Notes under the pieces: generated by a model
What the model was told of the DNA's origin: nothing
The model's input: only the letters and a program-made list of their open reading frames with translations
Database searches by the model: none
Part shown: one piece after another, positions 1 to 7,821 of the stretch
Layout: each line of letters opens with the position of its first letter
How positions within the stretch are numbered: the first letter of the stretch is position 1
Assembly: GCA_046339595.1 (NCBI GenBank)
Contig: JBKDUF010000076.1
Span: forward strand, 1-27,644
DNA from: Ga0077527 sp021300125
Lineage (GTDB): Bacteria; Pseudomonadota; Gammaproteobacteria; Burkholderiales; SG8-41
Direction of reading: 5' to 3'
DNA length: 27,644 nucleotides
Translations under genes and position numbers: made by a program

Positions 1-327
1 GTACGAGCGCGGCCCGATCACCCGCGGATCCCCAGAAAAGCGAAGGTCGCCGAGCCAGGCTTCATGCGTACGATAGGCGGCGGGGCTGCGTTCGGCAATG
101 CGCCGGTCAAGCCGTTGCGCCGCGCGCCTGCGAGCAGCAGCCGGAAGCGGCTGCGACAGGTGCTGTGAAAGTTCCTCGAAGGGGCGGCCCAGCGCGTGCA
201 TCACCAGCCACGCCGCTTCGTCATTGGCATTGAGGGTGCCATGCCCGAAAGCCAGCCGGGCCGTGCGGAATCGCCGGGCGGTTTCGGCGATCATATCTGC
301 AACGCTGAGAGCAGATGAATGATGCAA
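1..327 (-). CDS. prmB: PrmB, ribosomal protein L3 N5-glutamine methyltransferase (N-terminal part, runs off the window)
   Basis: The minus-strand frame reads from a TTG at 327 to the left edge, giving about 109 residues with no stop. It carries the PrmB helical N-terminal domain: an RFRTARLAFGHGTLNANDEA segment (residues 21-40) like the family's FxxANxxxGHGTDNxxDEA, and an AAYRTHEAWLGDLRF stretch followed by RVIGPRSY, which matches the family's AYLTxEAWF...RVLVPRSP. PrmB family enzymes use S-adenosylmethionine to methylate a glutamine of ribosomal protein L3. The SAM-binding domain and its NPPY motif would lie outside the window. The start is uncertain: TTG 327 keeps more of the family N-terminus, ATG 294 is the alternative, and neither has a clear ribosome binding site. 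The frame is the same as that of pilU, whose stop is nine bases upstream, so the two are probably co-transcribed. Confidence 0.85.
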   Translation of the reverse strand, partial: MHHSSALSVADMIAETARRFRTARLAFGHGTLNANDEAAWLVMHALGRPFEELSQHLSQPLPAAARRRAAQRLDRRIAERSPAAYRTHEAWLGDLRFSGDPRVIGPRSY

Positions 328-336
328 TTTGGAAAT

Positions 337-1503
337 TCAGCCAATCGCATCCAAGTTGAGCTTGATGCTGGTGATATCGGTATTGGGATTGTCATCAGAC
401 CTCGGGTTGTTTCCCGGGGGTGAGGGCAACGGTCTGCCCCCTCCGGTCTTTGTCGCATTGCTGATCAGCCAGTGCAGGTTGGTAGGAGAATCGGCGTTGG
501 CGAGCGCTTCGTCCATTGTGATGCGTCCGGAGGAATAGAGCTGAAAAAGGGCCTGTTCGAACGTCTGCGAGCCGGGCGAAAGGCTCTGCTCCATGGCGTC
601 CTTGATCTGGTTGATCTCGCCGGCCTTGATCAGCTCCTGGATGTGCTTGGTGTTGAGCAGCACTTCCACCGCAGCGGCGCGCTTGCCGTCCACGGTTTTA
701 ACCAGACGCTGGGAGATCACGCAGCGCAGCGCGATTGACAGGTCGGCCTGCAGGCTTTCGCGCGCTTCACGCGGGAAAAAGCCGATGATCCGGTTCAGCG
801 CGTTGTAGCTGTTGTTGGCGTGCAGCGTGGACATGCAGAGGTGCCCAGTCTGCGCGAACAGCAGGGAACTTTGCAGCGTCTCGCGGTCGCGGATCTCGCC
901 AACCATCAGCAGGTCAGGGGCCTCACGCATCGCGCTGATCAGCGCGTTTTCGTAGGTGTGGGTATCAACCCGTACTTCGCGCTGGTTGACAATGGATTTC
1001 TTGTGCTTGAAGTTGAATTCGATAGGATCCTCGATGGTCAGGATATGTCCGGTCTGGATCGAGTTGCGGTAATCGATCATCGAGGCCATGGTGGTCGACT
1101 TGCCCGAGCCGGTCGAGCCCACGATCAGGATCAGCCCGAGTTTCTCCATGATCACTTCCTTGAGCACCGAGGGCAGACCCAGGGAGTCAAAGGCAGGGAC
1201 ATCCGGTTTGACGAAGCGGATCACCATTGCCACCGAGTTCCTCTGGCTGAAGATGTTGATGCGGAAGTTGCCAAGGTCGCGCCTGATGGCGAAGTTCATT
1301 TCGTGCTTGGTCTCGAATTCCCGGATCTGGTCGGTCGTCATCAGCTCGTAACAGATCCTCTTGACCTGCTCTGGATCCAGTGACTGGCCATTAATCGGCA
1401 CCGTGGTGCCGTTGATCTTGACCTGGATCGGCGCCCCCGCAGTGAAAAACATGTCCGAGGCCTGTTTGTCAGCCATGAGCTTAAACAGCGGTGTGACGAA
1501 CAT
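337..1503 (-). CDS. pilU: PilU, type IV pilus twitching-motility ATPase
   Basis: This 388-residue protein belongs to the PilT/PilU family of hexameric ATPases that power type IV pilus retraction at the inner membrane. Visible motifs are Walker A GSTGSGKST (129-137), the Walker B region DLLMVGEIRDRET (197-209) and the His box HLCMSTLHANN (221-231). The N-terminal sequence (SDMFFTAGAPIQVKINGTTV) and the tail are closer to PilU than to PilT, which is usually about 345 residues. I start at ATG 1503 because AGGGGAAA lies just upstream; an in-frame ATG 18 codons earlier lacks such a site. The last ~35 residues are Pro/Asn/Asp-rich and look disordered. It sits downstream of dapD after a 108-base gap and just before prmB. 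No pilT is next to it, although the two genes are often paired, so PilT is presumably encoded elsewhere. Confidence 0.93.
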   Translation of the reverse strand: MFVTPLFKLMADKQASDMFFTAGAPIQVKINGTTVPINGQSLDPEQVKRICYELMTTDQIREFETKHEMNFAIRRDLGNFRINIFSQRNSVAMVIRFVKPDVPAFDSLGLPSVLKEVIMEKLGLILIVGSTGSGKSTTMASMIDYRNSIQTGHILTIEDPIEFNFKHKKSIVNQREVRVDTHTYENALISAMREAPDLLMVGEIRDRETLQSSLLFAQTGHLCMSTLHANNSYNALNRIIGFFPREARESLQADLSIALRCVISQRLVKTVDGKRAAAVEVLLNTKHIQELIKAGEINQIKDAMEQSLSPGSQTFEQALFQLYSSGRITMDEALANADSPTNLHWLISNATKTGGGRPLPSPPGNNPRSDDNPNTDITSIKLNLDAIG

Positions 1504-1611
1504 GGTCTGTTTCCCCTGTTTTTGATGAGCCGGTCGTGCCGTAAGTCCCGGCGGCATGGTTCAGGCTGCAACTTTGGCGTTGGCCATTGCCACCACCACA
1601 TTAGCACAGCG

Positions 1612-2436
1612 TCAGTCGTCGCTGCGCAGCAGGTCGTTGATGCTGGTCTTGGCGCGGGTCTTCGCATCCACCCGCTTCACAATCACGGCGCAATACAGAT
1701 TGCATTTGCCGTCAGGCGAGGGCAGCGAGCCCGAAACCACGACCGAGCCGGCGGGCACGCGGCCGTAAATGACCTCTCCGCTGGCGCGGTCATAGATCTT
1801 GGTGCTCTGGCCGATGAATACGCCCATCGACACCACCGAGCCTTCCTCGACCACCACGCCCTCGACGATTTCGGAGCGCGCGCCGATGAAGCAGTTGTCC
1901 TCGATGATGGTCGGGTTGGCCTGCAGCGGCTCCAGCACGCCGCCGATGCCGACGCCGCCGGAGAGGTGGACGTTTTTGCCGATCTGCGCGCAGGAGCCTA
2001 CGGTGGCCCAGGTATCGACCATGGTGCCTTCGTCGACGTAGGCGCCGATGTTGACGTAGGAGGGCATAAGAATCACGTTTTTGGCGATGAAAGAGCCGCG
2101 GCGCGCCACCGCGGGGGGGACCACGCGGAAGCCGCCGGCGCGGAAGGCTGCCTCATCGTAGTTCGCGAATTTAGGCGCGACCTTGTCGAAGTATTTGCTG
2201 GTGCCGTCCTGCATCACTGCGTTGTCCTGGAGGCGGAAAGACAGCAGAACCGCTTTTTTGGCCCACTCGTTGGTCTGCCAGCGGCCATTGTTCTTTTCTG
2301 CGACGCGAAGAGTGCCGGCATCAAGCATGGCGATGGTTTCTTCAACGGCCTTGCGCACGTCCGCGGGCGCCTTGGCCGGCGACAGTTCGTTGCGGTTCTC
2401 CCAGGCCTGTTCGATGGTGTTCTGCAGGATTTGCAT
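1612..2436 (-). CDS. dapD: DapD, tetrahydrodipicolinate N-succinyltransferase
   Basis: This 274-residue protein catalyses the succinyl-CoA-dependent acylation of 2,3,4,5-tetrahydropyridine-2,6-dicarboxylate in the succinylase branch of diaminopimelate/lysine synthesis. Length and sequence are typical of DapD: a helical N-terminal domain (about 1-100), then a left-handed beta-helix of imperfect hexapeptide repeats (about 105-235), including FIAKNVILMPSYVNIGAYVD, GTMVDTWATVGSCAQIG and GGVGIGGVLEPLQA. The start ATG 2436 has a good TGAGGAAAA site and lies 18 bases after the dapC stop, so dapC and dapD form an operon. The product is the substrate precursor for the aminotransferase encoded just upstream. 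Confidence 0.97.
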   Translation of the reverse strand: MQILQNTIEQAWENRNELSPAKAPADVRKAVEETIAMLDAGTLRVAEKNNGRWQTNEWAKKAVLLSFRLQDNAVMQDGTSKYFDKVAPKFANYDEAAFRAGGFRVVPPAVARRGSFIAKNVILMPSYVNIGAYVDEGTMVDTWATVGSCAQIGKNVHLSGGVGIGGVLEPLQANPTIIEDNCFIGARSEIVEGVVVEEGSVVSMGVFIGQSTKIYDRASGEVIYGRVPAGSVVVSGSLPSPDGKCNLYCAVIVKRVDAKTRAKTSINDLLRSDD

Positions 2437-2454
2437 GTCGTTTTCCTCAGGTTG

Positions 2455-3648
2455 TCACAGTGATGCCGCAAAGCGCTTGATGCGCCGCGCGGCCTCGGCG
2501 CATTCATCCAGGCCTGCGACCAGCGCGATGCGCACGCACCGGGCGCCAGGATTGACACCACGGGCCTCGCGCGCGAGATAACTGCCCGGCAGCACGCTGA
2601 CGGCTTCGGCCTGATGCAGCCTGCGGGTGAATTCACAGTCGTCAATCGGCGTTTGAAGCCACAAGTAGAAAGCGGCATCCGGCCAGCGCACGGGCAGCAC
2701 CGGTTGCAGGATCTCGATCACCGCCTCGAATTTCCTGCGGTACAGCGCGCGGTTCTCGCGCACGTGCGCCTCGTCATTCCAGGCGGCGATGCTGGCGGCC
2801 TGCACCGGCGGGCTCATGGCCCCGCCGTGATAGGTGCGGTAGAGATAGTATTTTTTGAGGATCGCCGCATCGCCGGCAACAAAGCCCGAGCGCATGCCCG
2901 GCACGTTGGAGCGCTTGGACAGGCTGGAGAACACCACCAGGTTGCGGAAATCCGTGCGGCCGAGTTTCGCCGCGGCTTCCAGTGCGCCCATCGGCGGCCG
3001 GGCCTCGTCGAAGTAGATTTCGGAGTAGCACTCATCCGAGGCGATGACAGTGCCGTGGCGGTCGGCGTGCGCAAACAGCCGCTTCCAGTCATCGAGGCCG
3101 AGCACCTTGCCGGTGGGATTGCCGGGCGAGCAGACAATCAGCAGCTGGGTGCGGCGCCAGGTCTCCTCCGGCAGCTGCCCGAGGTCGAAGGCGTAATCAC
3201 TGGCTGCCAGGTTGTTGATGAACCGCGCTTCGGCCCCGGCGAGCAGCGCTGCGCCTTCATAGATCTGATAGAAGGGATTGGGGCAGGCGACCACGGGCTG
3301 TTCACGGCTGCTGTCGATGATGGCCTGAACAAAGGAAAACAGCGCCTCCCGGCTGCCGTTGACGGGCAGGACTTGTGTCGCTGCGTCGGGTGCCGGGATA
3401 CCGTAGCGGCGGGCCAGCCACTGCGCGATGGTCTGGCGCAACGCATCGCTGCCAAGTGTTGCCGGGTACACCGAAAGGCCATCCAGTCCGGCCACCAGCG
3501 CTTCGCGGATGAAAGCCGGGGTCGGGTGCTTCGGTTCCCCGATGTGCAGGTTGACAGGCCGCAGGCCGGCGGGCGGCTGCGCGCCCGCGAGCAGGGTGCT
3601 CAGCCGCTGGAACGGGTAACTCTGCAGCAGTTCTAGTCGTGGATTCAA
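2455..3648 (-). CDS. dapC: DapC, N-succinyldiaminopimelate aminotransferase
   Basis: This 397-residue fold-type I, PLP-dependent aminotransferase is of the DapC type found next to dapD in betaproteobacteria. It transfers the amino group from glutamate to N-succinyl-2-amino-6-ketopimelate. Visible features are the N-terminal YPFQRL and HIGEPKHPTP segments, SPGNPTG (174-180), the cofactor aspartate in ASDECY (D205), and the Schiff-base lysine in SSLSKRSNVPGMRSG (K245). The start codon is TTG at 3648. It is supported because the resulting MNPRLELLQSYPF N-terminus matches the family and no ATG fits. A perfect TATAAT lies about 55 bases upstream inside a palindrome, so dapC probably begins the dapC-dapD(-pilU-prmB) transcript. 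The general aminotransferase family is broad, so the DapC call leans partly on the dapD neighbour. Confidence 0.94.
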   Translation of the reverse strand: MNPRLELLQSYPFQRLSTLLAGAQPPAGLRPVNLHIGEPKHPTPAFIREALVAGLDGLSVYPATLGSDALRQTIAQWLARRYGIPAPDAATQVLPVNGSREALFSFVQAIIDSSREQPVVACPNPFYQIYEGAALLAGAEARFINNLAASDYAFDLGQLPEETWRRTQLLIVCSPGNPTGKVLGLDDWKRLFAHADRHGTVIASDECYSEIYFDEARPPMGALEAAAKLGRTDFRNLVVFSSLSKRSNVPGMRSGFVAGDAAILKKYYLYRTYHGGAMSPPVQAASIAAWNDEAHVRENRALYRRKFEAVIEILQPVLPVRWPDAAFYLWLQTPIDDCEFTRRLHQAEAVSVLPGSYLAREARGVNPGARCVRIALVAGLDECAEAARRIKRFAASL

Positions 3649-3693
3649 GGGCTTGCCTGTGGATGCCGCAAGGGGTAACAGCGCCAGGCGGCG

Positions 3694-3718
3694 CAGCGCG
3701 CGATTATACGGCGCGCTG
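3694..3718 (-). promoter_or_regulatory. Candidate dapC promoter -10 inside a perfect palindrome
   Basis: CAGCGCGC (3694-3701) and GCGCGCTG (3711-3718) are perfect reverse complements around a 9-base loop. On the minus strand the loop reads CGTATAATC, so a perfect TATAAT (3708-3703) faces dapC and predicts transcription starting near 3696. The -35 is poor: the best is CTGAGC at a 16-base spacing. A second small inverted repeat, GCGCC/GGCGC, lies at 3681-3694, in the predicted leader. The palindrome could be an operator, or the end-of-gene hairpin of queF that happens to contain the hexamer; it has no T tract. Confidence 0.5.
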
Positions 3719-3726
3719 TGGCCGGC

Positions 3727-4167
3727 TCAGCGGGTCGGCGACGGAGGGTCTGCCGGGGGCATGTCCGGCAGCACGGCCAGCTTGAAGCCCCGCTTCAGGT
3801 GCTGCGCGGTGACCGTGGTGTAGATGCCGCCGCGCACGTAGAAGCGGGCGGTGAGCCGCATCCAGCGCGGCTTTGTGGCGCGCACCAGGTCATCGAGGAT
3901 GCGGATGGTGACCGCCTCGTGGAAAGCGCCCTCATCGCGGAAGGACCAGCAGTACAGTTTCAGGCTTTTCAGTTCCACACACAGCCGGTCGGGCACGTAG
4001 TCCAGCACCAGGGTCGCGAAATCGGGCTGGCCGGTTTTCGGACACAGGCACGAAAACTCCGGAATTTCCATGTGAATCCGGAAGTCCCGGGCAGGCGCCG
4101 GGTTGCTGAAGGTTTCAAGCTTGCGCGAAGGCCTGGCAAGGGGGGGAATGGGCGGTCGGCTGGGCAT
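3727..4167 (-). CDS. queF: QueF, NADPH-dependent 7-cyano-7-deazaguanine (preQ0) reductase
   Basis: This 146-residue protein is a short, one-domain QueF that reduces the nitrile of preQ0 to the amine of preQ1 in queuosine tRNA-modification synthesis. The catalytic region FSCLCPKTGQPDF contains the nucleophilic cysteine (C42, with a second cysteine at C40) and aspartate D49. The QueF signature ELKSLKLYCW is at 65-74, and FRDEGAFHE (77-84) supplies the conserved His/Glu. It is of the small YkvM type rather than the fused two-domain form of E. coli. The first ~15 residues are Pro/Arg-rich and not conserved, and the ATG at 4167 has no obvious ribosome binding site, so the true start could be a little downstream. 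It is followed by dapC on the same strand after 78 bases and is divergent from smc. Confidence 0.95.
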   Translation of the reverse strand: MPSRPPIPPLARPSRKLETFSNPAPARDFRIHMEIPEFSCLCPKTGQPDFATLVLDYVPDRLCVELKSLKLYCWSFRDEGAFHEAVTIRILDDLVRATKPRWMRLTARFYVRGGIYTTVTAQHLKRGFKLAVLPDMPPADPPSPTR

Positions 4168-4288
4168 CGGGGGGCAGTCAATTCGGTTTAAAATGCGCGC
4201 TGGATTTTACCGCTGAAGTCGCCTCGGGTACCGTCGCGGCATCAGTGCACGCCATTTTGTCCCTTTTTTCTTTTGGCAGAACAGCACC
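4168..4288. promoter_or_regulatory. Divergent queF/smc intergenic region with a candidate -10
   Basis: This 121-base gap separates the divergent queF and smc starts. On the plus strand TAAAAT at 4189-4194, in the context GGTTTAAAATGCGCGC, resembles a -10, but no good -35 stands at the right distance. A pyrimidine tract (4259-4275, mostly T) lies just upstream of smc, which lacks a Shine-Dalgarno sequence. No riboswitch fold was recognised before queF. Confidence 0.35.
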
Positions 4289-7200
4289 TTGCGTCTCAAG
4301 CAGATCAATCTCGCCGGTTTCAAGTCCTTCGTTGATCCCACCCACATTCCCGTGCCAGGCCAGCTGGTCGGTATTGTCGGTCCCAACGGTTGCGGCAAAT
4401 CCAACATCATTGACGCTGTGCGCTGGGTGCTCGGTGAGACCTCGGCCAAGCACCTGCGCGGTGCAACCATGCAGGACGTGCTGTTCAACGGCTCGGGCGA
4501 CCGCAAACCGGTCAACCGCGCCAGCGTCGAGCTCGTGTTCGACAACAGCCTGGGCAAGGCCGCCGGCCAGTGGTCGACTTATGCCGAGATCTCGGTCAAG
4601 CGCGTGCTTGAGCGCGACGGCGATTCGTCCTATTACATCAACAATATCCATGTGCGCCGTCGTGATATTGCCGACATTTTCCTCGGCACCGGTCTGGGCG
4701 CGCGTGCCTACGCGATCATCGAGCAGGGCATGATCTCTCGGGTGATCGAGGCCAAGCCGGAGGAGCTGCGGGTTTTCCTTGAGGAGGCCGCCGGTGTTTC
4801 GAAGTACCGCGAGCGCCGCCGTGAAACGGAACTGCGCCTGCGCGATACCCGCGAAAACCTGGCCCGGGTTGACGACATCAGACAGGAACTCGACAAGCAG
4901 CTGACCCATCTGCAGGGGCAGGCCGAGGTTGCCACCCGCTACCATGAGCTTCAGACCCTGCTCACCGGCACCCAGCAGCTGCTGTGGTTCGTCCGCCGCA
5001 ACGAGGCCATGGCGACCCGCGCCCGCCACAACAGGGAGATCGAGCGGCTGGGCACGGAACTGGAGGCCGAAACCGCGCGTCTGCGCGAAGCCGAGCGCCG
5101 GCTGGAAGAGCTGCGTAACCAGCATTACCGCTGCGGCGACGAGGCGCATGCTGCACAGGGTGCCCTGTACGAGACCAATGCCGAAATCGCGCGCCTGGAG
5201 CAGCAGATCACGCACATCCGTGAAAACCGCAGCCGCGTCGAACAGCAGATCGGCAGCCTCACCGCACAGAACGAATCCGCCCGCGCCCAGCTCGACCAGT
5301 CGCAGAACGCGCTGGCTGGCTGGCGTGAGGAGCACGGCTGCGCCGAGGCGCAGGTTGCAGCCTGCGAAGGGCGCGCACGCGAGGGGCGCGAAAAACTGCC
5401 GCTGGCCGAAGAAGCCTGGCGCTGCGCCAGCAACCGCCGGGATTCCCTGCAGCAGTCGGTCGGCCGTGCCGAACAGTCACGCCAGGTGGAGCAGACCAAG
5501 CGTGCCCACGCTGAGAAAGTGCTGGAGCAGTTGTCACAGCGCAATGCGCGGCTGCATGAAGAGCAGAATGCGCTGGAAAAACCGGATACTGCGGCTCTCC
5601 AGGACCTCGCCAGCCGCATCTCCGAGGCTGTCTCCGGACTTGCCGCGGCCCGCAAACGCCTGGCCGAGCGCGAGTCTGCGCTGCCTGGCCTGGAGCGCGA
5701 GCTCGAGCGCTGCAATGCCGATGTCGACAGCCGCGTGCAGGCGCTGACCGCGCTCGAAGCCCGTCTCGCGACTTTGCGCCAGTTGCAGGAAAAGCTGGCC
5801 CACGGCGACCTCGACGGCTGGCTCGAAGGCCATGGCCTCGGCGGTGCACCGCGCCTGTGGCAGGGCATCAGCACCGACAGCGGCTACGAGGACGCTCTGG
5901 AGGCGGTGTTGCGCGAGCGCCTGAACGCGGTGGCGGTCTCCGGGCTCGAAGTTTGCGCCGGCTGGAAGGACGGCACCCCGCCAGGCCGCCTTGCCGTGGC
6001 GGACATTGCGGCCGCCGCTGAGGCCGTGCCGCCGGCGCCAATGCCGGCGCGGGCGCGGCCGCTGGCCCGGTTCGTGACCTGCCATGACAGCCGGCTTGCC
6101 GCCGTGCTGGCCGACTGGCTGCACAACGCTTTCGTGGTTGAAGACCTTGCCGCCGGCCTTGCCATTCACGGCCAGCTTGCGCCCGGCGCGATGCTGGTGT
6201 CGCGCGATGGCTATGTGTTTACCCGCAGCAGCGTGAGCTTTCATGCGCCGGACTCGGAACTGCACGGTGTGCTGTCGCGCCAGCGCGAGGTCGAGGCGCT
6301 TGATGCCGAGATCGCCGGGCACCGCCGCGTGGTGGCCGAGGCACGCGAGCAGCTCGAGCTGAAGACCGCAAGACTCGCCGCCGAGCGCGGTGCAATCAGC
6401 GAACTGCGCCAGACCGTCTCCCAGCTGCAGCAGCAGCAACACGGCCTGCAGGTCGAGAATGTGCGGCTGACCGAGCAGACCCAGCGCCTGACCCAGCGCG
6501 GCGAGCAGATTGCCTCGGAACTGGCGGAAATCGAAGCGCAGGTTATCAACGAGACCCGTCAGCAGGAAGCGGCCACTGCGGCACTGTCGCAACTGCAGGC
6601 CGAGGCCGACGGTTATGCGCGCGAACTGGAGGTTGCGTTGGAGCAGTTCCGCACCGCTCAGCATGCGCTGGACGCCCAGCGCGAAGCGGCGCAGCAGGCA
6701 GATCGCGCGCTGCAGGAAGCGGTGTTCCAGGCCAAAAGCTCGGCGGCGAAGATCGACGAGGTCCAGCGCAGCATCAATACCGCCACAGAACTCGCGGAGC
6801 GTCTGGTGCAGTCGCTGGCCGCCGAACAGGAGTCGCTGTCCCGCCTCGACGAATCGCCCTGGCAGAGCCAGCTGCAGATTGCGCTGTCGCTGCGCGGCAC
6901 CAAGGAGGAGGCCTTGGCCGCGGCGCGTGACGCGCTGGAGGCGACCGAGACCCAGCTCAAGGCCGTGGAACAGGAGCGCCTGGCTGCGGAGCAGAAGCTG
7001 GAACCGCTGCGCGAGCGCATCAACGAAGTGCGGCTGAAGGAGCAGGAGGCTCGCATCAGCGAGGAGCAGTATGCGCAGCAGCTGGCAGAGGCCAATGCCG
7101 ATGAGGCGGCACTCGCCGCCCAGGTCGAGAAAGGCCAGCGTTCGGGCTCGCTGCAGTCGGAAATCAACCGCCTGAACAACGAAATCAAGTCGCTGGGTGC

Positions 7201-7813
7201 GGTCAACCTGGCCGCGCTGGAGGAACTGGAGCAGGCGCGCGAGCGCAAGGCCTATCTTGACGCCCAGTCTGCTGACCTCACCTCGGCAATGAATACCCTG
7301 GAGGACGCGATCCGCCGCATCGACCGCGAAACCCGGGAGCGCCTGCAGTCCACCTTCGACCAGGTCAACGCGCATTTTTCGCGCATGTTCCCTGCGCTGT
7401 TCGGCGGCGGCAACGCGAAGCTGCTGCTCACTGGCGAGGAGATCCTCGATGCCGGCATCCAGGTCATCGCGCAGCCACCGGGCAAGAAGAACAGCTCGAT
7501 TCACCTGCTTTCGGGCGGAGAGAAGGCGCTCACCGCGATGTCGCTGGTGTTCTCGATTTTCCAGCTCAACCCTGCGCCGTTCTGCATGCTCGACGAGGTG
7601 GATGCGCCGCTGGACGATTCCAACACCGGCCGCTTCTGCGAGCTGGTGAAGAAAATGTCGCAACAGTCGCAGTTCGTGTTCATCAGCCACAACAAGATCA
7701 CGATGGAAGTGGCCAATCAGCTGCACGGCGTCACCATGCAGGAGCCCGGTGTGTCGCGCATCGTTGCCGTGGACATCGATGAGGCGATGAAGCTGACCGA
7801 GGAAGCCGCCTAG
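4289..7813 (+). CDS. smc: SMC, chromosome partition ATPase
   Basis: This 1174-residue protein is a full-length SMC, the DNA-entrapping subunit of the SMC-ScpAB condensin that compacts and segregates the chromosome. The N-terminal head has Walker A GPNGCGKSN (31-39). The C-terminal head has signature LSGGEK (1074-1079) and Walker B FCMLDEVDAPLDD with D1102/E1103. In between are two long Glu/Gln/Arg/Ala-rich coiled coils (about 165-500 and 660-1000) around a hinge of about 505-650 (GYEDALEAVLRERLNAVAV). The start codon is TTG 4289: the product begins MRLKQINLAGFKSFVDPT, exactly the family N-terminus. No Shine-Dalgarno site is visible. scpA and scpB are not in this window. The gene leads the smc-zipA-ligA cluster; its stop is eight bases before the zipA-like start. 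Confidence 0.98.
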   Translation: MRLKQINLAGFKSFVDPTHIPVPGQLVGIVGPNGCGKSNIIDAVRWVLGETSAKHLRGATMQDVLFNGSGDRKPVNRASVELVFDNSLGKAAGQWSTYAEISVKRVLERDGDSSYYINNIHVRRRDIADIFLGTGLGARAYAIIEQGMISRVIEAKPEELRVFLEEAAGVSKYRERRRETELRLRDTRENLARVDDIRQELDKQLTHLQGQAEVATRYHELQTLLTGTQQLLWFVRRNEAMATRARHNREIERLGTELEAETARLREAERRLEELRNQHYRCGDEAHAAQGALYETNAEIARLEQQITHIRENRSRVEQQIGSLTAQNESARAQLDQSQNALAGWREEHGCAEAQVAACEGRAREGREKLPLAEEAWRCASNRRDSLQQSVGRAEQSRQVEQTKRAHAEKVLEQLSQRNARLHEEQNALEKPDTAALQDLASRISEAVSGLAAARKRLAERESALPGLERELERCNADVDSRVQALTALEARLATLRQLQEKLAHGDLDGWLEGHGLGGAPRLWQGISTDSGYEDALEAVLRERLNAVAVSGLEVCAGWKDGTPPGRLAVADIAAAAEAVPPAPMPARARPLARFVTCHDSRLAAVLADWLHNAFVVEDLAAGLAIHGQLAPGAMLVSRDGYVFTRSSVSFHAPDSELHGVLSRQREVEALDAEIAGHRRVVAEAREQLELKTARLAAERGAISELRQTVSQLQQQQHGLQVENVRLTEQTQRLTQRGEQIASELAEIEAQVINETRQQEAATAALSQLQAEADGYARELEVALEQFRTAQHALDAQREAAQQADRALQEAVFQAKSSAAKIDEVQRSINTATELAERLVQSLAAEQESLSRLDESPWQSQLQIALSLRGTKEEALAAARDALEATETQLKAVEQERLAAEQKLEPLRERINEVRLKEQEARISEEQYAQQLAEANADEAALAAQVEKGQRSGSLQSEINRLNNEIKSLGAVNLAALEELEQARERKAYLDAQSADLTSAMNTLEDAIRRIDRETRERLQSTFDQVNAHFSRMFPALFGGGNAKLLLTGEEILDAGIQVIAQPPGKKNSSIHLLSGGEKALTAMSLVFSIFQLNPAPFCMLDEVDAPLDDSNTGRFCELVKKMSQQSQFVFISHNKITMEVANQLHGVTMQEPGVSRIVAVDIDEAMKLTEEAA

Positions 7814-7821
7814 GCGCCGCG

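Noticed and set aside
98..322. Small plus-strand frame at the left edge
   Set aside because: The opposite strand encodes the conserved PrmB N-terminal domain.
4168..4288. A preQ1 riboswitch ahead of queF
   Set aside because: No H-type pseudoknot pattern or A-rich tail could be found on the minus strand before queF.
4178..5335. A long antisense frame covering the smc start and the queF-smc gap
   Set aside because: It overlaps the smc head domain, and no family features are seen in its translation.
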